Assembly: GCA_963778375.1 (NCBI GenBank)
Contig: CAVZTX010000038.1
Span: 348,821-412,820, forward strand
DNA length: 64,000 nucleotides
DNA from: CAVZTX01 sp963778375
Lineage (GTDB): Bacteria > Chloroflexota > Ktedonobacteria > Ktedonobacterales > Ktedonobacteraceae
Direction of reading: 5' to 3'
Shown: one piece after another, positions 32,900 through 41,009 of the stretch
Position numbering within the stretch: the first letter of the stretch is position 1
Layout of the letters: every line of letters begins with the position of its first letter
Translations under genes and position numbers: made by a program
Notes under the pieces: model-generated
Databases searched by the model: none
What the model was told of the DNA's origin: nothing
The model's input: only the letters and a program-made list of their open reading frames with translations

Positions 32900-33439
32900 C
32901 TACGCTTCAATGGTTTCTTCGTCTTCTATAGCAGGTGGGACATATGCAATGTCCTCGTCAGATAGTCCTGACGGTATTTCAGACTCTTCGGCGATCGGTG
33001 TGGGTAATTCCTCCTCGACCTCTTCGCTAAATCCTGCTGGAACCCTATCTGGGGTAACTTGCTCCTCTGTCTCGGTGGCGATCCCGCCAGCTGCCTGTGC
33101 TTTAGCTGCTTCGCTGGCAGCACGCGCCTCACGTTCCTTTTGCACGGCCTTGGGATCGCGCCTCTTGATTAAGTGCCGTAGAACCTCTTCAGAAACCTTA
33201 AGAGTACGATCCAGTTCAAACACGGTCTCAGGGGTCAAGCTCATATCAATAAACACATACAAACCATCACGATGGTGTTCAATAGGATAAGCCAGTCGGC
33301 GTCGTCCCCACTGGTTTACCCTCACGACCTGCCCATCATGGTTGGTCGCGAGCTGTTCGACACGCTCTAGAATAGCGCGTGCCTGTTCTTCGCTGACTTC
33401 GGGGTTGATAATGATACCAAGTTCATAATCTCGCCTCAT
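32900..33439 (-). CDS. rpsF: 30S ribosomal protein S6 with acidic tail
   Basis: S6 pairs with S18 on the 30S platform. The first 95-100 residues (YELGIIINPEVSEEQARAIL, then NQWGRRRLAYPIEHHRDGLY) form a complete S6. The next ~80 residues are Ala/Glu-rich and strongly acidic, comparable to but longer than the Glu tail modified by RimK in enterobacteria. AAAGGAAGGAGGTGG precedes the ATG. The first gene of its transcript. Confidence 0.95.
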   Translation of the reverse strand: MRRDYELGIIINPEVSEEQARAILERVEQLATNHDGQVVRVNQWGRRRLAYPIEHHRDGLYVFIDMSLTPETVFELDRTLKVSEEVLRHLIKRRDPKAVQKEREARAASEAAKAQAAGGIATETEEQVTPDRVPAGFSEEVEEELPTPIAEESEIPSGLSDEDIAYVPPAIEDEETIEA

Positions 33440-33638
33440 GAAGCCACCTCCTTCCTTTGGGTATGCTTCCGGTCAAATCGCTCGCGAATTGGCGTAGCGA
33501 ATGCCGGAGCAGGTGGAGCATCGGCAGCACATTCGATTATTCTGTCGATGCAGATTTTCGACTCTGTGAAAACACCCCGCTTCAACAAAGCCTGGCGGAG
33601 CGCGTCACCATTATAGCATTGTTCGCCACTTCTGGCAA
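33440..33638 (-). promoter_or_regulatory. rpsF promoter and long leader
   Basis: On the minus strand TTGCCA (33633-33638) and TATAAT (33610-33615) have a 17-base spacer and the -10 is extended (TGC before TATAAT). The start near 33603 gives a leader of roughly 165 bases. In it, ATGCT and AGCAT can pair around two CCGG words. Leaders of rpsF in many bacteria carry an S6:S18-binding RNA that mimics 16S rRNA; whether this leader is one needs a covariance search. Confidence 0.6.
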
Positions 33639-33936
33639 TAGAGCCGAGATTTAAAGACTTGATCATTCTCAATCCTGGTATTCTTTTTATACATAGGAAA
33701 AGTGGAAAAGCGGAAATTTTAAAACGTTGTTTGGAAAGGAACGTTTTTTGTAACGATAAGTGGTGCTGTTTCGTCGAGTTTATAGAAACATGTATATGTG
33801 GTACTCTATAATTGCCAACTAGTGTATAATCGGGTGACTAATTCGGGGCGCGGGGTGTCCCCTGAAACTCTTCCCTTTTTATACGCTCGTATAAGGTGAA
33901 AGCAGTCCTGGCAAATTTTTGATGAGCAGGGAATTC

Positions 33937-35760
33937 ATGCAACAATACCCTGGAAGGCCCACATCGTCACGTTCAATGCGTGCGCGAAGAACAGAGCCTG
34001 CACTTCCTGGAACCCCATTAGCGACCGCACATCTTATCGTGCAGTCGCAGCCATATAATGGAGCGCTACAATCACCTGTTAAAAAACAGCCTCAGTATGC
34101 CCGGCGTGCCGGACTGAAGCTAGTTGGCCTCGGCCTGCTCCTTGAGGTACTCTACATAGCGCTCTATCCTTTGGTAGGAAATACGAGTGGCAGCAATACT
34201 ACCGCGAAATCGGCTCTACTGGGAGTAGTTCCCTGGCTGCCCCATCTATATTGGACGATGTGGTTTCCCGCGCTTGCCTCGTTCTTAAATGCTCTTCCGA
34301 TATTTCATCAATCGGCCAGCGCCGGAAATGGCAATGCGAATCTCGTGCTCCTACTGCTGGGATTGGCATTTATTTTGATGTTTATTGCTGCTCGTATAGG
34401 CAGAGGAGTGTTACGCGAACGTCTTTCCCCCGGCAATATACGCCTGATGTTCTGGGTAGTCATCGGCATGACCATACTCTTTGGTGCCACCTTTCTGATT
34501 GTAGCGGGTATGGTATCGCAGGATGTCTTTCTCTATGGCATCTTCGGACGTGTGGTAACCGTCTATCATGCCAATCCCTACGTAGCAAATCTGACGGCTT
34601 TTTCAACTGACCCACTGCACGCAGGCCTCTTGAAGGGAACACAAGGAATAGCGCCCTATGGCCCGGTCTGGATTGATTTGAGTATTCCAGTCACATTATT
34701 CGCACGCGACAGTGTAGCCAATATCATCATCGGTTTTCGCTTCATCGGGCTGGTAGTGCATCTGGCAAATTCTGTGCTTATCTGGATGATCCTTACTAAG
34801 TTCAAACCAGAAACGCGTATTTCCGCCACGTTATTGTATGCCTGGAACCCACTTGTGCTTTTAATGAGCATATCTGAGATGCATTATGACGTGGTGGTCG
34901 TTCTCTTCATTCTGCTAGCAGTATTCTTTTTGCAGCGTAACTCGCTGACGCTGGGCTGGGTATTCCTGCTGCTGGCGACCCTCATCAATGTCCTGTGCCT
35001 GCTATTGTTACCTCTCTTTGCACACTTGCTCTGGAAAGAGACACGTACAATGAGATGGCAGCGGCGTTTCTTATGGTGGTTATCGATCCTGAGTGTTTCG
35101 GTAGTAGTTGTAGCACTGGCTTATGCCCCTTACTGGCAAAGTGCGGAGGGAAATGGTGTCGCGGGTATTCTCGCAAGTATCCAGCATACCCTTATACAGA
35201 ATAGCGCTATAAATTCGCTCGATGCAACGATTACCAACCTCTCAATTCCGCTGCCGTCGTTCGTGTCGTGGCTGGTAATGCCTCAGCATTGGACCATCTT
35301 TCCTGCTATCGCGGTCGGAGTCCTGTTACTCTTTGGACTCTGGCTGGCCGACACACTTGAGCTTGTCGTGCTGTTTAGTAGCTGGATATTCCTGACGCTG
35401 CTAGTTCTCTTACCTACCAACTGGCCACAATATGTGCTTCTACCACTGGCTCTGGCGCTTTGTGCTGCAAATTATCGTACCGTTTTGCTTGTCATGATCT
35501 TCACTATGGGTGCCGCACTAGGATATTATTTCTGGCTCTGGCGACCGACGTGGAGCGGGCAGGCGTTAGTAACGATTGGTCTGCCTCTGTTATTGTGGGG
35601 ATGGGCGCTCTTCTTTACCTCAACCTGGCAAATGACCCATCCTGAACCCGAAGAATCGCAGCAGGCTGAAAAAGGTTCCCCTGGAGGCACGTTGAGAAAC
35701 TGGGGCTTCTCGCGTCCGTCGTGGCCCTCGCGCCCATCGTGGCCAACCCGTCGAAAGTAG
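33937..35760 (+). CDS. Polytopic membrane glycosyltransferase (GT-C type)
   Basis: Probably transfers sugar from a polyprenyl-phosphate donor at the outer face of the membrane. I start it at ATG 33937 because CAGGG lies 6 bases before. A Pro/Arg-rich cytoplasmic N-terminus (about 60 residues) precedes at least ten hydrophobic helices; the loop after the first helices contains YGIFGRVVTVYHANPYVANL, which fits GT87/mannosyltransferase-like proteins where an early acidic or His residue is catalytic. A Ser/Trp/Pro-rich tail follows. About 607 aa. Two TATAAT words (near 33806 and 33823) could be its promoter. Specific substrate is unknown. Confidence 0.7.
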   Translation: MQQYPGRPTSSRSMRARRTEPALPGTPLATAHLIVQSQPYNGALQSPVKKQPQYARRAGLKLVGLGLLLEVLYIALYPLVGNTSGSNTTAKSALLGVVPWLPHLYWTMWFPALASFLNALPIFHQSASAGNGNANLVLLLLGLAFILMFIAARIGRGVLRERLSPGNIRLMFWVVIGMTILFGATFLIVAGMVSQDVFLYGIFGRVVTVYHANPYVANLTAFSTDPLHAGLLKGTQGIAPYGPVWIDLSIPVTLFARDSVANIIIGFRFIGLVVHLANSVLIWMILTKFKPETRISATLLYAWNPLVLLMSISEMHYDVVVVLFILLAVFFLQRNSLTLGWVFLLLATLINVLCLLLLPLFAHLLWKETRTMRWQRRFLWWLSILSVSVVVVALAYAPYWQSAEGNGVAGILASIQHTLIQNSAINSLDATITNLSIPLPSFVSWLVMPQHWTIFPAIAVGVLLLFGLWLADTLELVVLFSSWIFLTLLVLLPTNWPQYVLLPLALALCAANYRTVLLVMIFTMGAALGYYFWLWRPTWSGQALVTIGLPLLLWGWALFFTSTWQMTHPEPEESQQAEKGSPGGTLRNWGFSRPSWPSRPSWPTRRK

Positions 35761-35794
35761 GGTCCCAAGGGGTGGTAGCCTCTTGTCAGGCCAT

Positions 35795-35830
35795 CTTGAG
35801 CCAGGTGGAACCAAACCCGCAGCAAAAGTA
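35795..35830 (-). pseudogene. Remnant of a lipoprotein gene 3' end
   Basis: On the minus strand these bases read TTFAAGLVPP, close to the C-terminus TFAAGVVPS of the intact lipoprotein encoded at 37456-38121, and the DNA matches there over about 30 bases (TGGAACCA-ACCCGCAGCAAAAGTA). It adjoins the degenerate repeat array beginning near 35830. This suggests that a copy of the lipoprotein gene was lost by recombination across the arrays. Confidence 0.5.
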
Positions 35831-36496
35831 GTCGGGACATTTGTGACAATATATTTTTCGGGTTTCTTCCTCACAGGAGATATGTGCCTGCTTGCTTTGG
35901 GACATCGGGACATTTGTGATGAGTTTTGTGTTTCGTTTATTGAGAATATATGCCCGTCTGGTTGGTTTGGGACATTGAGACTTGGGACATTTGCCTTTTT
36001 TTGAGTGCGATTGGTATGCTGTCTGATAAAACGGATGGGAATGATGGCGAATGGGACCGGGGACATTGGGACATTCGTGATTTTTTTGTGTGTGTGATAT
36101 GTAGATGGTTTGATTCTGATAAGGTGGAAATGGACGATTGAGACCGGGGACATTGGGACATTCGTGATTTTTCTCTGTGATCCTGATACGTAGGTGCGGA
36201 ATGATGGAGAATGTGCCTGGGGACATTGGGACATTTGCAATTTTTTTGAGTGTGGTGTGATTCTTATACAGCAGAAATGTATGATTGAGGTCGGGGACAT
36301 TGGGACATGTGTGTTGGTTTGGTTGGATGGGAATTAGTAGAGCCGATTGATGTACAATTTTTGGATGAGGCAGTTGGGACAGGGGACATGATTATTTGCT
36401 CCTGAAGAGGTGAGGCGGATAGAGAGAGAGACGACTGTGCAGAGCGGGTATCTGTACTATTCTAAGTGTACAATGTAGCAAGCGAGCTGTCAAGGG
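35830..36496. repeat. Degenerate 70-88-bp repeat array 1 plus conserved 200-bp end
   Basis: Six to seven units, each opening with GGGACATTGGGACATTYGTG or a close variant followed by a T-run, repeat at intervals of 70-88 bases up to about 36300. They are followed by a 200-bp segment (about 36292-36496) nearly identical to 38628-38831. Reading frames across it are repetitive and lack ribosome-binding sites, so I do not call genes. Bases 36497-36683 hold nothing recognisable. The array could be a small non-autonomous element or a recombination-prone spacer. Confidence 0.75.
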
Positions 36497-36683
36497 GTGA
36501 TCTGAGAGGAATGTCGGCGATGATTTCGGAGTCATCTGGATAGTTACTGAAGATGCGTCATACTGGTTGTGTGTCCTCCTTATTTGGAAACAGGTTGGTC
36601 TCTTTCCTTTCTAATGGAAACACATTTCTTTGGTCTTTCGTCAGTTTCCCGTTTACTGCTCAGTTAAAAAGCTCGTTGGCACC

Positions 36684-37367
36684 CTACGCCTTTGGAAAAG
36701 TGATATGCACAGGAATCGCCTTGAAGATGATGAGATAGCTAAAGGTCAGTCCATCTACCCGGTAGGCATAGCATCCAGGAGTTTGCAGACGGGTGTACGA
36801 TCCTCCATTAGGCCAGGGAGCACCACCCATATTTCCCATCAGGCGTAACTCTGTGAGAAGGGCTTGATCAGAAACATTAGGCGGATCATTGCTACCATTG
36901 AAGCGGATCATTCTGGAACCGTCAAGCTGCCTACCGCGAATCAAGACGGGACCCTGGTAGTTTGGATTGATGAACCACACCACCTTCTGTCCACCCCACT
37001 GACTTTCACCTCCTCCAAAGGACTGCGCATCCGCATATTTAAGGATACCAAGCTCGTTGCCATTGGGCCCACTTCCAAAAAAGTCCACATAGGCTGGTCC
37101 ATTCCCAAGCAAGAGATCAAGTTGGGAAATTACTCGATGCCCATGAGTCGTAGGGCACGGAGACCCCGGCCTCAGAGAAGGCAGATGCAAGGGTCGCTGT
37201 TGCAAGATCTGCCACACATCCGCTGAAGTTGGTGTTGCATGACTTATACCATCAGGAGGAGTGTTCGTCGCGCATGCAGTTACCAGGAGGGCGAGGACTG
37301 CGATGAGTAGGCTATATGTCATGCATTTCCACTGGCAGGACATAGTATTTTTATAAATGTAACGCAT
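36684..37367 (-). CDS. Putative lipoprotein A, function unknown
   Basis: The 227-residue protein has an N-terminal hydrophobic stretch ending in a lipobox (ALLVTAC, Cys near residue 33), so it is probably exported and lipid-anchored. The mature part has no motif I recognise; it includes GPVLIRGRQLDGSRMIRF and TPGCYAYRVDGL. Those two segments match, in order, GLVTIHGANLYDGSPF and KAGCYYLIATWPGG of lipoprotein B just upstream, so the pair are diverged paralogues. The ATG at 37367 has GAGGAAAG eight bases before. Homologous repeat arrays flank the pair. Confidence 0.75.
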   Translation of the reverse strand: MRYIYKNTMSCQWKCMTYSLLIAVLALLVTACATNTPPDGISHATPTSADVWQILQQRPLHLPSLRPGSPCPTTHGHRVISQLDLLLGNGPAYVDFFGSGPNGNELGILKYADAQSFGGGESQWGGQKVVWFINPNYQGPVLIRGRQLDGSRMIRFNGSNDPPNVSDQALLTELRLMGNMGGAPWPNGGSYTRLQTPGCYAYRVDGLTFSYLIIFKAIPVHITFPKA

Positions 37368-37455
37368 AAGCTTATCTTTCCTCGCAGCCTATTTTATCTC
37401 AGGTATATTTAGCGAATGCAGCATTTAGAGCCGTTCGCTCATAATGGGTTGGAAT

Positions 37456-38121
37456 TTAAGATGGAACCACACCCGCAGCAAAAGTAATACGCCAACTCCC
37501 TCCCGGCCAGGTAGCGATAAGATAGTAGCATCCGGCCTTAGGGATATCTAGACCGCCTGGAAATTCCGCCCATGAACCTATAATGTTGGGCAGGTTTGGG
37601 TCTTGAGGATCAAGTATGAGCGTAGTAGGAGTGCTGGTGGCTACCTTCTGCTCGGCATCAGGTAGAAAGGGAGATCCATCGTACAGATTTGCTCCGTGGA
37701 TCGTCACCAGGCCGTTCACACTGGTGTCTACTACCCACAGAAACTTGTGGTGCCATCCATCGGAGTAATGGAGTTCCATAGCCTGTTGTGGATTCCATTC
37801 CAGTGTGGCGTGGGGTCTACCAAAGCCAACTGCCCAGACTGGAAAGCCTCCGGCCGCTGGTCCGGTGTTTGAAATGACATCTTTAGGCGTTGGGCCAGCC
37901 GGACAGTCTTTTGGCACTAGTCCTAGCTTAGCTGAGGCACCTCCCAGTGGAGTAGCAGTGGGGGTAGATGGGAGCGTTGGGGTCCCCACTGGTTTTGAGG
38001 GAGCTACCGTTGGTGTAGCTGATGTTTGCGGAGGACCCATCTGAGAACAGGAGGCCAGAACCAGGAGGAGGGTGAGAGGCCGCATACAGCGGAAGAGGAA
38101 GTATACTTTGTTTATCATCAT
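37456..38121 (-). CDS. Putative lipoprotein B, function unknown
   Basis: The 221-residue protein has a signal peptide ending LLLVLASC (lipobox) and then a Pro/Thr/Ser-rich linker of about 35 residues typical of surface-exposed lipoproteins in Gram-positive-type cells. The folded part (from about residue 60) shares the order of conserved segments with lipoprotein A. TAAGGAGGAGC precedes the start; MM at positions 1-2 leaves the exact start open by one codon. Its C-terminal coding sequence recurs as a fragment at 35795-35830. No function is proposed. Confidence 0.75.
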   Translation of the reverse strand: MMINKVYFLFRCMRPLTLLLVLASCSQMGPPQTSATPTVAPSKPVGTPTLPSTPTATPLGGASAKLGLVPKDCPAGPTPKDVISNTGPAAGGFPVWAVGFGRPHATLEWNPQQAMELHYSDGWHHKFLWVVDTSVNGLVTIHGANLYDGSPFLPDAEQKVATSTPTTLILDPQDPNLPNIIGSWAEFPGGLDIPKAGCYYLIATWPGGSWRITFAAGVVPS

Positions 38122-38309
38122 AGCTCCTCCTTAGAGAAAGTTTCCCGGTGACAATGCAGATGTATATTCAAGTATACGCCTGATATAGGGTGTCTATCAC
38201 GGAGGTATCTACAGGCGTATCATCCTTCATGACAATCCGCTTTCAGAGTAACTCTTTGATGAAGCGATGGTGCAACATAATACTCCTACTACGGAAGTGT
38301 GGAAGAGTC

Positions 38310-38831
38310 TTGGTTCGGGACACTGGGACATTTGTGATTTTTTGTGTGATGTGTAGGTAGTGTGATTCTGATACGGCAGGAATGGACGATTGAGACCGGA
38401 GACATTGGGATATTCCTGTTTTTTTCTATGCGATCCTGATAGGTGGGTTGGGAATGATGGCGAATATGCCTGGGGACATTGGGACATTTGCAATTTTTTT
38501 GCGTGCGATTGGAGTGCTGTTTGACAATGCAGATGAGGATGATCGGGATTGAGGCCGGGGAGATTAGGAAATTTGTGATGTTTTTGCGGGTGGTTTGATT
38601 CTGATACGGCAGAAATGTAGTATTGAGGTTGAGGACATTGGGACAGGTGTGTTGGTTTGGTTGGATGGGGATTTGTAGAGCCGATTGATGTGCAATTTTT
38701 GGATGAGGTAGTTGGGATAGGGGACATGGTAGGTTGCTCCTGAAGAGGTGAGGTGAAGAGAGAGGGACGACGGTGCAGAGCGGATATCTGTACTATTCCA
38801 AGTGTACACTGTAGCAAGCGAACTGTCAAGG
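38310..38831. repeat. Degenerate repeat array 2 plus conserved 200-bp end
   Basis: Four to five units with the same GGGACATTGGGACATT-type opening as array 1 lie at 38310-38640, in the same orientation, and are followed by the same 200-bp end (about 38628-38831, including GTTGGTTTGGTTGGATGGG and AGCCGATTGATGT). With array 1 it forms a pair of direct repeats around the two lipoprotein genes. Bases 38122-38309 hold nothing else. Confidence 0.75.
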
Positions 38832-38832
38832 G

Positions 38833-38857
38833 TACGAGCCGATAAATCGGCCCCTAC
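38833..38857. repeat. REP-like palindrome
   Basis: GCCGATAAATCGGC (38838-38851) followed by CCCTACG is a member of the family with a GATAAATC core and a GTAGGGGC-type end, also seen at 12.46, 48.0, 51.8-51.9 and 57.2 kb. Confidence 0.6.
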
Positions 38858-38939
38858 GAAGGTGGCATGGCTTCGCTCGCCATACAGGAGTACAATTCGC
38901 CAGCGGTATCCGGAAGGAGAGAGTCGGCGATTCCAGCTA

Positions 38940-38968
38940 TTGCACATCCTCGTGAGGTATGCTATACT
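38940..38968 (+). promoter_or_regulatory. Promoter for rpmI-rplT
   Basis: TTGCAC (38940-38945) and TATACT (38963-38968) are separated by exactly 17 bases. The start near 38975 gives a leader of about 195 bases before rpmI, long enough for an r-protein L20 type control element, although I cannot fold it reliably. Confidence 0.7.
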
Positions 38969-39168
38969 GCGTGAGCAAGCGGGGTTGCTCTGGAAAAAGG
39001 TTTCTCTGCGCCTTTGATGGAGCATTTGTGGGAATTGAAGGATACTTGCTTCCCCACGTACACGGACTCCCTCCTATCATGCAGCTTGTGCTCAAAGCGA
39101 TAGAAGTGCAGGGTCTTGTAGTTATTACTAGTCAACGCCGCCACCTCGCCGGAGACAGAAAGAAAATC

Positions 39169-39372
39169 ATGAAGCAGAAACTCAAAACACACAAAGCAAT
39201 GGCCAAACGGGTCAAAATGACCGGTTCGGGCAAGTTTATGCGGCGCAAAGTCGCAATAAACCACCTGCGCCGCAACAAATCGCCTGAGGCAGTCCGTTCG
39301 ATGGACAAAAGTTTTCAGTTGGCAACCGCCGACACACGTCGTTTGAAACGTCTACTCCCGTATGGGTTGTAG
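39169..39372 (+). CDS. rpmI: 50S ribosomal protein L35
   Basis: L35 is a small basic 50S protein. The ATG at 39169 gives 67 residues starting MKQKLKTHKAMAKRVKMTGS, the family length; the frame stays open upstream but nothing there matches. GGAGACAGAAAG precedes it. infC, which normally heads this operon, is absent; the space upstream holds the promoter and repeat array 2. Confidence 0.95.
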   Translation: MKQKLKTHKAMAKRVKMTGSGKFMRRKVAINHLRRNKSPEAVRSMDKSFQLATADTRRLKRLLPYGL

Positions 39373-39405
39373 CGCATTGAGATCGAATGGAGGAAAAGAA
39401 AGACT

Positions 39406-39765
39406 ATGCCTAGGGTAAAACGCGGTGTTCCGGCACACAAGAAACATAAAAAAATCCTGAAAATGGCGGAAGGTCATCGGGGTACACGTAAGCGCCTGTT
39501 TCGTCCAGCGCACGAATCGGTCATGCGCTCAATGGCCTATATGTATCGCGACCGCCGCAATCGTAAGCGCGATATGCGTCGCTTGTGGATTACACGCATC
39601 AACGCTGCTGCCCGCATGCATGGCGTCAGCTATAGTAAGTTGATCCACGCTATTCACGCTGCTAATATTGGTGTGGATCGTAAGATTCTTGCCGAGATGG
39701 CAGTCAATGATGAGGTTGCTTTCAGCGCGTTGGTCAAGGCCGCATTAGAAGCGGACGTTCAATAG
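39406..39765 (+). CDS. rplT: 50S ribosomal protein L20
   Basis: L20 is essential for early 50S assembly and is an autoregulator in many bacteria. The 119 residues begin MPRVKRGVPAHKKHKKIL and contain RRLWITRINAAARMHGVSYS. Length is normal. GGAGGAAAAG precedes the ATG. Pairs with rpmI. Confidence 0.97.
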   Translation: MPRVKRGVPAHKKHKKILKMAEGHRGTRKRLFRPAHESVMRSMAYMYRDRRNRKRDMRRLWITRINAAARMHGVSYSKLIHAIHAANIGVDRKILAEMAVNDEVAFSALVKAALEADVQ

Positions 39766-39773
39766 TAAATTTA

Positions 39774-39828
39774 GTTTCAATTAGAGAGCCAGCCTGGGTA
39801 TGATCCGGGCTGGCTCTCTAATTGAAAC
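39774..39828. repeat. 21-bp perfect inverted repeat between rplT and rRNA methyltransferase
   Basis: Bases 39774-39794 and 39808-39828 are exact reverse complements over 21 bp, beginning GTTTCAATTAGAGAGCCAGC, with a 13-base loop. There is no T-run after either arm. It may terminate rplT weakly, be a double-stranded RNA processing site, or cover the upstream region of the methyltransferase gene whose start is 8 bases further on. Confidence 0.85.
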
Positions 39829-39835
39829 GTCTAAT

Positions 39836-40681
39836 ATGATGACACTCATTACCAGCCCTGCCAATCCACGCATCAGCAAAGTACGAGACCTGCATACACC
39901 TCGAGGACGCAAGAAGAGTGGTCTCTTTCTGATGGAAGGTCCACATCTGCTCGAGGCATTACTCAATGCAGGTATCATCCCAACGGAGATTTATTACCAG
40001 CCCGAATTGCTACAGCGCACAGCAAAAGGAAGATCGCTGCTTGCTCGTCTCATGCATACTTCAAGCTTGTCGCAGCAGCACCTAATAGAGGTCAGCGAGC
40101 GCGTCATAGAATCAATTGGTGAAGCGCAAACATCGCAGGGAATTGTGAGCGTTTTGCCTCTGGATACCTTTAATCCAGCCCGCTTACGCGCACAACGTCC
40201 CAAAGTGCAGCGGTCAGTCCTCTTGATCCTGGATAATCTCGCTGATCCTGGCAATATGGGAACGATCCTGCGCACAGCGCTAGCTACTGATGTTGATGAA
40301 GTCCTATTAACACCAGATTGTGTGGATTGCTACAGCCCCAAAGTGGTACGCGCAGCGGCAGGCGCTCATATTGAGTTACCTATAGAGGTCAATCTCTCCT
40401 GGTCTGCTATAGAGGAAAGAGTAGCAACGCACTGCGGCGGAGAATCTCGTGTGTTGCTGGCCGAGGCAGGAAGCCCGCATGTCTATTATGAGCAGGACCT
40501 GAAATCGCCTTTTGCATTGATTATTGGCAATGAGACACACGGCCCTTCACAAGAGGCTCATACTCTGGCGACACAGCCAATCTCAATTCCTCTAGCTAAC
40601 GGGGTAGAATCATTAAATGCGGCAATGGCAACCGGGATCATACTGTACGAGGCGGTACGGCAAGGACATCTCGGGACGTAG
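39836..40681 (+). CDS. TrmH/SpoU family RNA 2'-O-methyltransferase
   Basis: The enzyme methylates ribose 2'-OH in rRNA or tRNA using SAM. A substrate-binding N-terminal domain (SPANPRISKVRDLHTPRGRKK, then FLMEGPHLLEALL) is followed by the SPOUT knot with NLADPGNMGTILRTA, IIGNETHGP and IPLANGVESLNAAMATGIIL. I start at ATG 39836; an earlier in-frame ATG at 39800 lies inside the hairpin loop. 281 aa, normal. No clear Shine-Dalgarno is seen because of the inverted repeat. Exact target is not predictable. Confidence 0.88.
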   Translation: MMTLITSPANPRISKVRDLHTPRGRKKSGLFLMEGPHLLEALLNAGIIPTEIYYQPELLQRTAKGRSLLARLMHTSSLSQQHLIEVSERVIESIGEAQTSQGIVSVLPLDTFNPARLRAQRPKVQRSVLLILDNLADPGNMGTILRTALATDVDEVLLTPDCVDCYSPKVVRAAAGAHIELPIEVNLSWSAIEERVATHCGGESRVLLAEAGSPHVYYEQDLKSPFALIIGNETHGPSQEAHTLATQPISIPLANGVESLNAAMATGIILYEAVRQGHLGT

Positions 40682-40772
40682 CCTAGCCGGTCAAAATCGA
40701 GGCCTGTCGGGGTTGATCCATCTGGTACCCGCGACCCACCTGCACCCGCAAGGGGTGCCACTACATTTCAGG

Positions 40773-41009
40773 CTACCAGCGGCTGTTGATCTCGGTTCGG
40801 AAGTTCGGTTGGTGGGTGAAGGAGTTCGATGCTCCACAGCTATCACATGAAGTTGGTAAGGGGCCGGTGTGTAGCATGCCGCATGTTTCACATGTCCAGC
40901 GATGTGTCATCGTGGGTGAGTTTGAGGTGAGTAACTTGACGGCTGCACGCACAGTAGCATCATCGCTACTCATAACCACATCGTTTGGAATTATGTTCTG
41001 TGCAATCAT
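40773..41009 (-). CDS. Small rubredoxin-like zinc-ribbon protein
   Basis: The 78-residue protein has two CxxC knuckles, WTCETCGMLHTG and SCDSCGAS, spaced like the rubredoxin-type domain of rubrerythrins, preceded by about 38 residues without recognised features. CAGGAG lies 8 bases before the ATG at 41009, supporting a real gene. It may bind Fe or Zn; redox or nucleic-acid roles are both possible. No partner gene adjoins it. Confidence 0.7.
   Translation of the reverse strand: MIAQNIIPNDVVMSSDDATVRAAVKLLTSNSPTMTHRWTCETCGMLHTGPLPTSCDSCGASNSFTHQPNFRTEINSRW

Noticed and set aside
33436..33672. 78-residue minus-strand reading frame overlapping the rpsF start by ATGA
   Set aside because: A strong promoter for rpsF (TTGCCA, 17 bases, extended TATAAT) lies inside it, so its start would not be on the transcript; the peptide resembles no family.
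35620..36300. Long minus-strand reading frames (up to about 226 residues) over repeat array 1
   Set aside because: The peptides are only translations of the GGGACATT repeat in different phases, lack ribosome-binding sites and change frame with each unit.
35830..38831. CRISPR array
   Set aside because: The repeat arrays have degenerate, not near-identical, repeats, 70-88-bp periodicity, related middles and no cas genes.
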